Below are positions 47,751 to 58,060 of a stretch of DNA of 64,000 nucleotides, in pieces. The stretch is taken from the NCBI GenBank assembly GCA_963723765.1, contig CAVRSD010000010.1, forward strand, positions 124,001 to 188,000, in the 5' to 3' direction. Under the pieces are notes generated by a model, which was not told where the DNA came from, searched no databases, and worked only from the letters and a program-made list of their open reading frames with translations. The first letter of the stretch is position 1, and every line of letters starts with the position of its first letter. This DNA comes from DATBAX01 sp963723765. GTDB lineage: Bacteria > Acidobacteriota > Terriglobia > Terriglobales > Acidobacteriaceae. The position numbers were made by a program, and so were the translations under genes.

Positions 47751-49180
47751 CTCGCGCGGGGATGGCAAACCCGGCGGGCGGAAACCTCCTCCAAGGCGAG
47801 TTCGCCTCCTCTATGAACGCCGGGTAAATCTCTTCTCGTTTCTTGTGGCTCTTCCCGGCATGATCGGGAGTGGCGTTCTTATCTGGCAGCAGCCCTGGGC
47901 TGCGGAATCCAAGATCGCCGTTTCAGTTCTTATCTTGTTCTCTTGGTGGCTGCTGGCGATGGCTTTCCAGGATCAAGCCATCCGGCCGCTACAAACTCTG
48001 GCAAATGTGGTCGGCGCTCTTCGCGAGGAAGATTATTCCTTTCGAGCCCGAGGCGCCGCCACGGATGATGCGCTTGGCGAACTCTCCATCGAAGTGAATG
48101 CTCTGGCCGATCTGTTGGCCGACCAACGCATCCGCGCCATTGAAGCGACGGCTCTCTTGCGCCGTGTAGTCGAAGAGATTGACATCCCACTATTCGCCTT
48201 CGATCCTGATCGAGTTCTAAGGCTGGTAAATTCGGCTGGAGAAAAATTGCTGCAACAGTCCTCAGTAAGGGTTTTAGGACGTACTGCCGAAGAAATCGGA
48301 CTGACTGGGTGTTTTGCCGCAGAAAATGAAGCCCTGGTTCCATTGCATTCCAACAGTCCTACGGCACGTTGGCTGGTGCGGAGAAGCACCTTTCGTCAGA
48401 AAGGGATTCCACATACCCTGATCGTTTTGTCGGATGTAAGTCGCGCCTTGCGGGAAGAAGAACGCACGGCATGGCAACGTTTAATTCGCGTTCTAGGCCA
48501 TGAACTGAATAATTCGCTGGCCCCGATCAAATCGATTGCTGGAAGTCTGAGCGCCCGTCTTCCGGATACGACGCTGAGTGCGGAACAGCGGCAGGATTTT
48601 GAACGCGGCCTGGAAATCATTGAGAGCCGGTCCGCTTCGCTTAATCGTTTTCTACAGGCATACCGGCAACTTGCCCAGATGCCCCCACCGGTTCTGCGGA
48701 AGGTAGCGTTGATTCCAATCCTGGAACGGGTTGCTGGTCTGGAGACCAGGCTTCAGCTCACTATGGTTCGGGGTCCCGAAGTTATGTTGATGCTTGACCC
48801 CGATCAGATTGAACAGATGCTGATCAATCTTGTACGCAACGCGGTCGAGGCTGTCTCCGAACCAGCACTCGCGACGAATGGAACAAATGGAAGCGGCGGG
48901 ATTTCTTCTTCCAGTTCCGATGCGGAAGTGGTCATGAGGTGGAACCTCGACGAGAAAGATTTGGTGCTGACCATTGCTGACAATGGTCCCGGACTGCTCA
49001 ATCCGAGCAACGCATTTGTGCCTTTTTATACGACCAAACCTGGCGGCAGTGGCATTGGGCTTGCGCTCTCGCGCCAGATCGCCGAAGCCCATGGAGGGTC
49101 AATTGAGCTTATTAAATCGAAGCGAGAAACAAGGCTGTATGGTGCGAGTGGTACTGCCCCGAATGAGTTCCCCAAGCTAG
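47740..49180 (+). CDS. NtrB-type sensor histidine kinase (C-terminus frameshifted)
   Basis: The uninterrupted frame runs to 49236, but its last 45 residues do not look like a kinase end. Removing one A from the AAA at 49114-49116 restores NRSEKQGCMVRVVLPR and a stop at 49180, giving 479 residues. Two membrane segments come first (FSFLVALPGMIGSGVLIW and IAVSVLILFSWWLLAM), then HAMP, a PAS-like domain, phospho-His in VLGHELNNSLAPI, and HATPase motifs ADNGPGL and GGSGIGLALSRQIAEAHGG. Its start overlaps the regulator gene by 11 bases. It senses an unknown envelope signal. Confidence 0.88.
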
Positions 49181-49301
49181 CGGCGAAGCTGACTCCAGGT
49201 CACGGACAGGTTGCAGTGCTCGCGGTCGGGAGTTGAAGACCACGCTGATGTCCGGCGACCGCAGGCGGGTAATTCCGCTCCGCAAGGTTTAGAATCTGAG
49301 A

Positions 49302-49330
49302 TTGACAAATTTCAATGTTTTCTCTAACTT
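49302..49330 (+). promoter_or_regulatory. Possible housekeeping promoter for the molybdoenzyme operon
   Basis: TTGACA at 49302-49307, a 17-base spacer, then TAACTT at 49325-49330. The -35 is perfect and the -10 matches the consensus only in half its positions. It lies 55 bases before the first start codon at 49385. Confidence 0.4.
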
Positions 49331-49384
49331 TGCGAAATTACAGCAAGGTTTGCCGAATTCGTTGTTGAGGGAATAAATATCAAT

Positions 49385-49840
49385 ATGATCCAACTCAAGA
49401 TCAATGGTGTCGAACGCTCCTTCGACGGCGATCCCGAAATGCCATTGTTATGGTATTTGCGGGACATTCTGGGCATGGAGGGGACCAAGTTTGGTTGCGG
49501 CATGGCCCTCTGCGGCGCCTGCACAGTGCTGGAAAGCGGGAACGCGATTCGATCCTGCTCTACACCCATGAGTACGCTCGCAGGTAAAGACATCACCACC
49601 ATTGAGGGCATTGCAGAGAAGGGATTGCACCCGGTCCAGAAGGCGTGGGTGGAAAACAATGTCCCGCAATGTGGTTATTGCCAGTCGGGCCAGATCATGC
49701 AGGCAGTCTCACTGCTGAACAGCAAGCGCAAGGTTACGGACCAAGAAATTGATGCGGTGATGTCCGGGAACATCTGCCGTTGCGGCACTTATCAAAGAAT
49801 TCGCGCAGCCATCAAGGCGGCTGCCAAGGAGATGGCATGA
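49385..49840 (+). CDS. 2Fe-2S subunit of a xanthine-oxidase-family molybdenum hydroxylase
   Basis: 151 residues carrying two [2Fe-2S] clusters. The plant-type cluster is in FGCGMALCGACTVLESG; the C-terminal cluster is in PQCGYCQSGQIMQA and GNICRCGTYQRI. This is the small-subunit form found in isoquinoline 1-oxidoreductase and aldehyde oxidoreductases. It overlaps the large-subunit gene by 4 bases. It carries electrons from the molybdenum centre to an unknown acceptor. Confidence 0.95.
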   Translation: MIQLKINGVERSFDGDPEMPLLWYLRDILGMEGTKFGCGMALCGACTVLESGNAIRSCSTPMSTLAGKDITTIEGIAEKGLHPVQKAWVENNVPQCGYCQSGQIMQAVSLLNSKRKVTDQEIDAVMSGNICRCGTYQRIRAAIKAAAKEMA

Positions 49841-52092
49841 TCACCATTGAAAATGTCAGCCGTCGCGGATTCTTACAAGGGATACTTTCGGCTGGGGGTT
49901 TCGTATTGTGCGCGAGTCTCGTGCCTCGGAAGCTCTGGGCATTGGATGCTGCGGATGTTGCTATTGACGACACAGTTCTGCATCCGACTATTTTTGTTGG
50001 AATCGTTCCTGATGGGACGGTGTATGTGGTGGCCCACCGTTCTGATATGGGTACTGGAACGCGTACCAGCCTGCCACGCGTGGTTGCCGATGAACTGGAT
50101 GCTGATTGGGCGCGGGTGAAAGTCATCCAGGCGCTGGGCGATGCGAAATATGGAGACCAGGACACCGACGGGTCGCACTCCATACGAGATTCTTTTGATG
50201 TGATGCGGCAGAGTGGCGCTACCGCACGTTTCATGCTGGTCAGCGCAGCGGCGCAACAATGGGGCGTTCCGGCATCCGAGTGCATCACAGATCCGGTCCA
50301 TACCGTGGTTCACCCGAAGACCGGACGCAAGCTGGGATATGGCGAACTTGCCTCCGCCGCTTCAAAGCTCCCCGTTCCCAAGAAAGAAGATTTGAAATTT
50401 AAGCCGAGAAGCGCCTGGCACTACATCGGCAAACCGTCGGCACATTACGATGTGGAGGATTTGTGCACCGGTAAACCCGTCTTCGGCATGGACGTTCGTC
50501 GTGAAGGCATGGTGTACGCCGCGATTGCGCATCCCCCGGTTTTGGGCGGCAAGGTCAAATCTTATGACGATAAAGCGACACTGCAAGTGCAGGGGGTGAA
50601 TCAGACTATCGCGATTGATCCTTTTAAGCCTCCGCACGAATTCCAGCCATTAGGCGGGGTCGCCGTCATTGCCGACAACACCTGGTCTGCCTTCAAAGGC
50701 CGGAAGAAACTGCAAGTGGATTGGGACAACGGGCCGAACAGCACTTACGATTCCGACAAGTTTAAGAAAGAGATGCAAGAGACTTCCCGCAAGCCCGGCA
50801 AAGTCGTGCGCAATATCGGGGATGTGGATGCGGAATTCGCCAAGGGCGGGACGATCATCGAAGCTGACTACTACACTCCGTTGCTGGCGCACGTTTCCAT
50901 GGAACCTCCTGTGGCGGTGGCAGAATACCGCGACGGCAAAGTGACGGCGTGGACCTGCACCCAAAATCCTCAAGGCGTGCAAGATACCGTAGCCAAGGCC
51001 GTAGGTATTAAAAAGGAAGATGTCACCTGTCACGTGACGCTGCTGGGCGGGGCCTTCGGTCGCAAATCCAAGCCTGACTATGTAGCGGAAGCCGCCGTGC
51101 TTTCCAAGAAACTTAGTAAGCCGGTGAAAGTGGTTTGGAGTCGCGAAGACGACGTAAAGTTCGATTACTACCACACCACTGCTGCCATGTATTTAAAGGC
51201 AGCCATCGATTCCAGCGGCAAGCCAACAGCCTGGTTGCAACGTTCAGTATTTCCTCCCATTGGATCAACCTTCGGCATAGATGTGAAGCTGGGTGACAAC
51301 GGCGAAATGGCCATGGGCTGGAACAACGTGCCATTCGACCTTCCCAACCATCGCGCGGAGAACGGCGAAGCGTCGGCCCACGTCCGCATCGGCTGGATGC
51401 GGTCGGTGGCGAATGTTTACCACGCGTTCGCGGTTCAGTCATTTGCCAATGAATTGGCTCATGCCGCGGGCCGCGATCCGTTGGATTATCTGCTCGCGCT
51501 GATCGGGCCTGGGCGCATCATGAAAGAAGATCCCGATCCCAGTCAGGACGATCCGTCGGCCGTGAACTATCCCTTCGATACCGCACGCCTGCGTCATGTC
51601 ACCGAACTGGCCGCGGAAAAAGCGGGATGGGGTAAACGGAAATTTGGTAAGGGAACAGGTATGGGCATCGCCGTGCATCGCAGCTTTCTTACTTATGTGG
51701 CTACTGTGGTCGAGGTCGAGGTCAGCGACAAAGGTGAGGTGCGAATTCCACGAGTTGAGACTGTGCTCGATGCTGGAACGATTGTAAATCCCGATACGGT
51801 TCGGGCACAGTTCGAAGGTGCCGCGGTTTTCGGCACTAGCATCGCCCGCACCGGTGAAATTACCGCGACCAGCGGGAGAATCAATCAATCGAACTTCCAC
51901 GATTATCAAGTTGCGCGAATGAACGAAGCGCCTTACCAGACCAATGTTCACATTGTGGAAAGTGAAGCTCCTCCGGCCGGAGTCGGCGAGCCGGGAGTAC
52001 CGCCATTTGCGCCCGCATTATGTAACGCGATCTTCGCCGCCACCGGCAAACGGGTGCGGGAGCTGCCTCTCTCGCGGAATGGATTCAGCTAG
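49837..52092 (+). CDS. Molybdopterin-binding large subunit (isoquinoline 1-oxidoreductase-like), Tat-exported
   Basis: 751 residues from ATG 49837; the frame opens at 49780 but that start lies within the small subunit. A Tat signal (SRRGFLQGILSAGGF) is present. The aldehyde oxidase/xanthine dehydrogenase molybdopterin-binding folds appear with TLLGGAFGRKSKPDY, GWMRSVANVYHAFAVQSFANE and APPAGVGEPGVPPFAPALCNA, where the final Glu matches the catalytic Glu region. The enzyme hydroxylates an aromatic N-heterocycle or aldehyde in the periplasm. No FAD subunit or XdhC-like maturation gene is adjacent. Confidence 0.93.
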   Translation: MITIENVSRRGFLQGILSAGGFVLCASLVPRKLWALDAADVAIDDTVLHPTIFVGIVPDGTVYVVAHRSDMGTGTRTSLPRVVADELDADWARVKVIQALGDAKYGDQDTDGSHSIRDSFDVMRQSGATARFMLVSAAAQQWGVPASECITDPVHTVVHPKTGRKLGYGELASAASKLPVPKKEDLKFKPRSAWHYIGKPSAHYDVEDLCTGKPVFGMDVRREGMVYAAIAHPPVLGGKVKSYDDKATLQVQGVNQTIAIDPFKPPHEFQPLGGVAVIADNTWSAFKGRKKLQVDWDNGPNSTYDSDKFKKEMQETSRKPGKVVRNIGDVDAEFAKGGTIIEADYYTPLLAHVSMEPPVAVAEYRDGKVTAWTCTQNPQGVQDTVAKAVGIKKEDVTCHVTLLGGAFGRKSKPDYVAEAAVLSKKLSKPVKVVWSREDDVKFDYYHTTAAMYLKAAIDSSGKPTAWLQRSVFPPIGSTFGIDVKLGDNGEMAMGWNNVPFDLPNHRAENGEASAHVRIGWMRSVANVYHAFAVQSFANELAHAAGRDPLDYLLALIGPGRIMKEDPDPSQDDPSAVNYPFDTARLRHVTELAAEKAGWGKRKFGKGTGMGIAVHRSFLTYVATVVEVEVSDKGEVRIPRVETVLDAGTIVNPDTVRAQFEGAAVFGTSIARTGEITATSGRINQSNFHDYQVARMNEAPYQTNVHIVESEAPPAGVGEPGVPPFAPALCNAIFAATGKRVRELPLSRNGFS

Positions 52093-52118
52093 TCGGATTT
52101 AGATAAACAAGGCCCATC

Positions 52119-54116
52119 ATGCAAAAGGACGACCGTAATCCAGCTCGTGATCGCGAGCTGGGAATGGACCGGCCCATCACCCGGCGTGACTTCCTGAATG
52201 GGATGGCCGTTGGCGTAGGTGGAGTCGCGGCAAGTTCCCTGGTTCCCGAATTTATTTTCGCGGCTGACGAAGCAGCGGGACTTCCCCAGAATGCTCCGGG
52301 ATATTACCCTCCTGCCCTGACCGGCATGCGCGGCAGCCATGACGGCTCTTTCACCATCGCCCATGCTCTTCGCGATGGGAAATTCTGGAAGACCGCCGGA
52401 ACTCCCATCAACACGCGTGAAACCTACGACCTTGTGATTGTGGGTGCAGGCCTCAGTGGGCTGGCAGCCGCCTATTTCTATCGCGCGAAGGATCCCTCGG
52501 CGCGAATTCTCGTTCTCGATAATCACGATGATTTTGGCGGCCACGCCAAGCGCAACGAGTTTCACTCCGGCGGACGCCTCATGCTCGCGAATGGTGGCAC
52601 GTGGGCGATTGAATCGCCCTTTCCGTACAGCAAGGAAGCTCACGGCTTGATGACCGAGTTGGGCATCGATCCTCCGGTGCTCGAGGCGAAATGCCATGAC
52701 CGCAATCTGTATAGGGATCTAAGAGAAGCGTGTTTCTTCGACAAGGAGACATTCGGCGTTGACCGTTTAGTGACTGATGTGCCTCCATCAGTCACCAATT
52801 CGTCTTTTGCCGCTAATTTTGGCATTGACGGAAAGCGTTCGCAGTCTTGGACGGAATTTTTGGCTGCGGCCCCGCTTTCCGCAGAGGCGCGCCGCGACAT
52901 TGCGCGCATCGAAGAAGCCAAGGTTGATTACATGCCTGGATTGTCGCAGGCGGAGAAGAAAGACCGGCTGTCGCGCATGAGCTACAAGGATTTTCTTCTG
53001 AACGTAGTCAAGGCGCATCCCGACGTGGTGCCGTATTATCAGACTCGGACCCACGGCCTTTATGGGGTTGGTGCCGATGCCGTTCCGGCCCTGGATTGCT
53101 GGGCCATCGAGTTTCCGGGATTTCAGGGTATGAAACTCGATCGCGTGCCATCTCCGCGGATCAGCTTTACTGCGTTGGGTTTTGTGACTCCTGAGCAATC
53201 GCCCTACTTCTTTCACTTTCCCGATGGCAACGCGTCTATTGCCCGCATGCTGGTGCGCGCGTTGATTCCGGCCGCAGTGCCGGGTCACACCGCGGAAGAC
53301 ATCGTTACCGCTCGAGTGGATTACAGTAAGCTCGATTCGGAAAGTTCTCCGATTCGAATTCGCCTTAATAGCACGGCGGTTGGCGTGAAGCATGTGGGTG
53401 ATCACGCATCCGCCAAGGAAGTGGAGATTACCTACGGCAGCGGTAAGCAAGCGTTCACCGTTCGCGCGAAGGGGACCGTATTGGCTTGCTGGAACATGGC
53501 CATCCCGTATATGTGTCCTGAGTTGCCTGATAAACAAAAAGAAGCGCTTCATTATGGAGTGAAAGTTCCTCTGGTGTATTCCGTCGTGGCAGTGCGGAAT
53601 TGGACGGCGTTCCAGAAGCTGGGTGCCCGTTTCGTAGATTGCCCAGGCATGTATCACATCGATATAACCCTCGATTCGTCGGTCAACATTGGGGAGTATC
53701 ACTCATCGAAGTCTCCGGACGAGCCAATTCTTCTGCGCATGACACGAACTCCATGCATGCCAGGTCTATCAGCCAGAGATCAACAACGTGCAGGACATTA
53801 CGAATTGCTGGCGACGCCGTTCGAAACTTTCGAACGGAATATTCGAGATCAACTGGGAAGAGTCTTGGGACCGGGCGGATTCGATCCTGCGCGGGACATC
53901 GAGGCGATCACCGTGAACCGCTGGCCCCACGGCTACGCTTACGAGTACAACCCCCTCTGGGACCCGGATTGGCCTGTCGGGGAAAGACCTTGCGATATCG
54001 CACGACAGCGTTTTGGCCGCATTGCGATTGCCAACTCCGATGCTGCCGCCGCTGCCTACACCGATCAGGCATTCGATCAGGCTTATCGTGCGGTACAGGA
54101 ACTTTTGGCGATTTAG
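52119..54116 (+). CDS. Tat-exported FAD oxidoreductase, spermidine-dehydrogenase-like (copy 1)
   Basis: 665 residues. The Tat leader is DRPITRRDFLNGMAVGVGG, preceded by RDRELGM. The Rossmann FAD site is YDLVIVGAGLSGLAAAYFYR, with the second block DNHDDFGGHAKRNEF. The C-terminus has FGRIAIANSDAAAAAYTDQA, an FAD-binding end. Proteins of this type are annotated as spermidine dehydrogenases after the Pseudomonas SpdH enzyme, but the substrate here is unproven. It starts 26 bases after the molybdoenzyme and is likely co-transcribed. It is the first of three tandem paralogs. Confidence 0.85.
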   Translation: MQKDDRNPARDRELGMDRPITRRDFLNGMAVGVGGVAASSLVPEFIFAADEAAGLPQNAPGYYPPALTGMRGSHDGSFTIAHALRDGKFWKTAGTPINTRETYDLVIVGAGLSGLAAAYFYRAKDPSARILVLDNHDDFGGHAKRNEFHSGGRLMLANGGTWAIESPFPYSKEAHGLMTELGIDPPVLEAKCHDRNLYRDLREACFFDKETFGVDRLVTDVPPSVTNSSFAANFGIDGKRSQSWTEFLAAAPLSAEARRDIARIEEAKVDYMPGLSQAEKKDRLSRMSYKDFLLNVVKAHPDVVPYYQTRTHGLYGVGADAVPALDCWAIEFPGFQGMKLDRVPSPRISFTALGFVTPEQSPYFFHFPDGNASIARMLVRALIPAAVPGHTAEDIVTARVDYSKLDSESSPIRIRLNSTAVGVKHVGDHASAKEVEITYGSGKQAFTVRAKGTVLACWNMAIPYMCPELPDKQKEALHYGVKVPLVYSVVAVRNWTAFQKLGARFVDCPGMYHIDITLDSSVNIGEYHSSKSPDEPILLRMTRTPCMPGLSARDQQRAGHYELLATPFETFERNIRDQLGRVLGPGGFDPARDIEAITVNRWPHGYAYEYNPLWDPDWPVGERPCDIARQRFGRIAIANSDAAAAAYTDQAFDQAYRAVQELLAI

Positions 54117-54134
54117 AAACTCCGGGAGGAATGA

Positions 54135-56072
54135 ATGAGTGACGATTCACGTGACCGTGATCTTGGCATGGATCGCAAGATTACGCGGCGTGACTTCCTG
54201 AATGGGGTCAGCGTCGCAGTGGGCGGATCAATGCTTGCCGCGAGTGTTCCAGGGTTGAGCGGTCTTGAAGTGCCTCCTCCAGCTGAGGCTCCGGAAAAAG
54301 ATCCCGGCTACTACCCACCAGCTTTGATGGGCATGCGCGGCAATCATGAGGGTACCTATACCTACGCCCATCAACTGCGTGACGGAGATTTCTGGCAGAG
54401 TGCTTCCAAACCCGAAGACACCGGAGAGAAATACGATCTGGTAGTCGTTGGCGGAGGCATCAGCGGCTTGGCGGCGGCGTATTTCTATCGTAAGCAGGCC
54501 GGTGCGAACGCGCGCATCCTGATTCTTGACAATCACGACGATTTCGGCGGCCACGCCAAGCGTAATGAATTCACGGCAGGGAATCGGTTGCTGTTGAGCA
54601 ATGGCGGTACGCAATCGATAGAGAATCCCGGTGAATATAGCAGGGTTGCCAAAGAGTTGCTGGTTGAGCTGGGGATTGATACGCAGCGTTTCTACCAAGA
54701 CTACGATCAAAAACTCTACTCAAAGCTAAAGACAGGATGTTTCTACGACCGTGAGACTTTTGGCGAGGATCGACTGGTCACGGGCATAGGGACTCTGCCG
54801 TGGAAGGAATTTCTCGCGAAGAGTCCGCTTTCAGATGTCGCACGCCGCGATATCGAACGCATCTACACCGAAAAAGTGGACTATATGCATGGTCTGTCGA
54901 AGGAAGAAAAGAAACGACAATTGGCCAAAATGAGTTATGCAGACTTTCTCACCAAAATCTGCAAAGTGCATGCAGACGCGTTGCCGTTTTTTCAGAAGTA
55001 TCCTCACGATCTGTTTGCGGTTGGAATTGAGGCCGTCTCCGCTCTCGGTTGCTACAACAATGGAGACGACTATGACTCCATCACCTATCCGGGATTCGAT
55101 GGATTGGGTCTCGATGAGGTCAAGGACGAGGAACCCTACATCTTTCATTTCCCCGACGGCAATGCTTCGATCGCGCGCCTGCTGGTGAGGTCGTTGATTC
55201 CCGGAAGTATGCCTGGAAGGTCAATGGAAGATGTGGTGACAGCACGCGCCAATTACGGCATTCTCGACGATGACAAGTCCGCGGTTCGAATTCGACTGAA
55301 CAGTACCGTGGTGCGGGCGCGACACTTGGGGCCACCTGAATCCTCGAAAGAAGTTGCCGTTGATTTCATGCGCGGCGGCAAGCTGCAGTCGGTTGTGGGC
55401 AAGAGTTGTGTTCTGGCTTGCTACAACATGATGATTCCGTACCTTTGCCCTGAACTTCCCACAAAACAGAAAGAGGCATTGAGTTACAACGTGAAAGCTC
55501 CGTTGGTGTATACCCACGTGGCGATCCGCAACTGGACCTCGTTTCAGAAGCTGGGCATCCATCAAATCGTTGCGCCTGGCGGTTATCACTCGTATATCGC
55601 TCTTGATTTTCCTGTGAGCATGGGCAAGTACAAATTCCCCAGCCAGCCCGACGAGGCGATGGTCTTGTTCATGCTGCGCACGCCCTGCAAGCCAGGGCTA
55701 CCCCGGCAGCAACAGTACCGGATGGGAAGAGTGGAATTATTTATGACCCCGTTTGCTACGTTCGAGCGGAACATTCGGGACCAATTGGGAAGAATGTTGG
55801 GGCCTTCAGGGTTCGATCCCGCGCGCGATATTGAGGGAATCACGGTGAATCGCTGGGCCCATGGTTATGCCTACGAATACGAATCGCTTTCCGATCCCGA
55901 CTGGCCTGAAGCCGAGCGACCCTGCGTGATTGGCCGCCAGCGCTTTGGCCGAATCTCAATTGCAAACTCTGATGCAGGTGCCAGTGCCTACACCAATGTT
56001 GCCATCGATCAGGCGCACCGTGCAGTGGGAGAACTGCTCTCCTCAACTTCGATGCCAAAGCCCTCCTCATGA
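54135..56072 (+). CDS. Tat-exported FAD oxidoreductase, spermidine-dehydrogenase-like (copy 2)
   Basis: 645 residues, paralogous throughout to copies 1 and 3. The leader is RDRDLGMDRKITRRDFLNG, the FAD site VVVGGGISGLAAAYFYR and the second block DNHDDFGGHAKRNEF. It is shorter than its neighbours in the variable segment after EDRLVTG (near residue 217), where copies 1 and 3 carry about 15-25 extra residues. It has AGGAATGA just upstream and overlaps copy 3 by 4 bases. Confidence 0.85.
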   Translation: MSDDSRDRDLGMDRKITRRDFLNGVSVAVGGSMLAASVPGLSGLEVPPPAEAPEKDPGYYPPALMGMRGNHEGTYTYAHQLRDGDFWQSASKPEDTGEKYDLVVVGGGISGLAAAYFYRKQAGANARILILDNHDDFGGHAKRNEFTAGNRLLLSNGGTQSIENPGEYSRVAKELLVELGIDTQRFYQDYDQKLYSKLKTGCFYDRETFGEDRLVTGIGTLPWKEFLAKSPLSDVARRDIERIYTEKVDYMHGLSKEEKKRQLAKMSYADFLTKICKVHADALPFFQKYPHDLFAVGIEAVSALGCYNNGDDYDSITYPGFDGLGLDEVKDEEPYIFHFPDGNASIARLLVRSLIPGSMPGRSMEDVVTARANYGILDDDKSAVRIRLNSTVVRARHLGPPESSKEVAVDFMRGGKLQSVVGKSCVLACYNMMIPYLCPELPTKQKEALSYNVKAPLVYTHVAIRNWTSFQKLGIHQIVAPGGYHSYIALDFPVSMGKYKFPSQPDEAMVLFMLRTPCKPGLPRQQQYRMGRVELFMTPFATFERNIRDQLGRMLGPSGFDPARDIEGITVNRWAHGYAYEYESLSDPDWPEAERPCVIGRQRFGRISIANSDAGASAYTNVAIDQAHRAVGELLSSTSMPKPSS

Positions 56073-58051
56073 GCGATTTCTCTGACCGCGAATTAGGCAT
56101 GGATCGTCCGATCACTCGCCGCGACTTCATGAACGGCGCTGCCATGGCCATTGGAGCCACGATGCTTCCCGGCAAAACTGCGTTAGGCGCTGAAACGAAC
56201 GGTGCTGAAACGAATGCCGAACCACAAAATCGGGCCGGATATGATCCACCCGTTGCTAGCGGATTGCGGGGAAGCCATCCGGGATCTTTTGAAGTTGCGC
56301 ACAGTCTTCGTGATGGCACGTTCTGGCAAAAAGCGGGCAAACCGATCGACACGGGGGAGATGTACGACTTGATCGTGGTCGGTGGAGGAATCAGTGGTCT
56401 TTCGGCAGCGCATTTCTTCCGGGAGCGTGCCGGGCGATCTGCACGCATTCTGATTCTTGAGAATCATGACGATTTTGGCGGTCATGCCAAACGTAATGAG
56501 TTTCATCTGGGCGGACGCCTGCAATTGCTCAACGGCGGAACGATGCTCATCGATAGTCCCACGCCCTACAGCCCCGAAGCGGAAGGTTTGATGAAGAAGT
56601 TGGGCATCGATCCGGTGCAATTGGATGGGAAGTGTACGGACCATAAGTTATATAGCTCGCTGGGATTACGATCCGGTATGTTCTTCGACAAAGAAACTTT
56701 TGGCGCCGATCGCTTGGTCGTCGGAATGCCGGGAGGTGGTTCGGGAGATGAAGCTGACGATGGTCCAGCCCAGCAGGCAGCCAAGGCAATATCTTGGGCG
56801 GAATTCCTGTCGAAAACGCCGTTGCCTGCGAATATTCAGCGGGACATCGTAAGAATTGAGGAGGCCAAAGTTGACTACATGCCAGGCCTCTCTTCGGCCG
56901 AGAAGAAATTCCGGTTATCGAAAATCAGCTATCGCGATTTTCTGCTCAATATGGTGAAGGCTGATCCCGGCGTCATCCCGTTTTACCAGACCCGTACGAA
57001 CGGGGAGTGGGGAGTTGGTATAGACGCTGAGCCAGCTCTCGACTGCTGGGTATTGGGTCTCCCCGGTTTTCAGGGAATGAATCTTGACCCAGGCGCGGCT
57101 CCGCACATGAGCTATTCGGCCGCAGGTTATGCCAGCGGCGGATCAAGTCGTTTTCATTTTCCCGACGGGAATGCTTCTATCGCACGCTTGCTGGTACGCG
57201 ATCTCATTCCCAGAGCCATGCCGGGAAGCACGGTGGAAGACGTTGTCACGGCACAGGCCGACTACGGTCAACTCGATCGTGATGGATCGCCGGTACGAAT
57301 CCGATTGAATAGCACGGTGGTGCGAGCCCGCAACATAGAAGGCGAGCCTGCTGGAGTTGAAGTCGCCTACGCCAGTGGCGGCAATGTGTTCACGGCACGC
57401 GCCAAGAATTGTGTGCTCGCCTGCTGGAATATGGTGATTCCTTACCTATGTCCGGACTTGCCGGCTAAACAGAAAGAAGCGTTGCATTATCTGGTCAAAG
57501 TGCCGCTCGTCTATACAAGTGTGGGTCTTCATAATTGGACATCGTTCCAAAAGCTCGGTATCCACGGAGTGTCCGCACCCGGTTCCTACTGGATGGATCT
57601 GCGCCTGAACTGGCCCATCGATATTGGAGATTATAAGAGCCCGAGAAATCCGTCGGAGCCGATGCTGGTTTTTCTTTCGCGGACGCCGTGCCATCCCGGT
57701 CTCCCGGCGCGGGAGCAGCATAAGCTGGGCCGCTACGAGTTGTTGGCCACGTCGTTCGAGACTTTCGAACGAAATATTCGTGACCAGCTAGCTCGAACTT
57801 TGGGTGCGGGTGGATTCGATCCCGCGCGCGATATTGAAGCCATTACGGTGAATCGCTGGCCGCATGGTTACGGCTATGAATACAATCCACTCTTCGATCC
57901 CGATTGGCCGGAATCGGAGCGCCCCAATGTCGTCGGAAGGAAGCCATTCGGCAGGATCGCCATAGCTAACTCCGATTCCGGGGCTACCGCTTATACCGAT
58001 GTTGCGATCGATCAGGCTTACCGTGCGGTAGGAGAACTGCTGGGCGGGTGA
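56069..58051 (+). CDS. Tat-exported FAD oxidoreductase, spermidine-dehydrogenase-like (copy 3)
   Basis: 660 residues. The leader is DRELGMDRPITRRDFMNG, the FAD site VVGGGISGLSAAHFFRE and the second block ENHDDFGGHAKRNEF. The variable segment is acidic here (GGGSGDEADDGPAQQAAK). The C-terminal block FGRIAIANSDSGATAYTDVA is kept. Start overlaps the copy 2 stop. It ends 9 bases from the convergent DedA-rhodanese gene. Three intact copies suggest divergence in substrate, or subunits of a complex. Confidence 0.85.
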   Translation: MSDFSDRELGMDRPITRRDFMNGAAMAIGATMLPGKTALGAETNGAETNAEPQNRAGYDPPVASGLRGSHPGSFEVAHSLRDGTFWQKAGKPIDTGEMYDLIVVGGGISGLSAAHFFRERAGRSARILILENHDDFGGHAKRNEFHLGGRLQLLNGGTMLIDSPTPYSPEAEGLMKKLGIDPVQLDGKCTDHKLYSSLGLRSGMFFDKETFGADRLVVGMPGGGSGDEADDGPAQQAAKAISWAEFLSKTPLPANIQRDIVRIEEAKVDYMPGLSSAEKKFRLSKISYRDFLLNMVKADPGVIPFYQTRTNGEWGVGIDAEPALDCWVLGLPGFQGMNLDPGAAPHMSYSAAGYASGGSSRFHFPDGNASIARLLVRDLIPRAMPGSTVEDVVTAQADYGQLDRDGSPVRIRLNSTVVRARNIEGEPAGVEVAYASGGNVFTARAKNCVLACWNMVIPYLCPDLPAKQKEALHYLVKVPLVYTSVGLHNWTSFQKLGIHGVSAPGSYWMDLRLNWPIDIGDYKSPRNPSEPMLVFLSRTPCHPGLPAREQHKLGRYELLATSFETFERNIRDQLARTLGAGGFDPARDIEAITVNRWPHGYGYEYNPLFDPDWPESERPNVVGRKPFGRIAIANSDSGATAYTDVAIDQAYRAVGELLGG

Positions 58052-58060
58052 ATTCCGAAC

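Noticed and set aside
52788..53702. 304-codon open frame antisense to the first spermidine-dehydrogenase-like gene
   Set aside because: It mirrors a well-supported coding gene, has no recognisable domain or leader, and similar antisense frames lie opposite the other paralogs; this is a product of codon bias.
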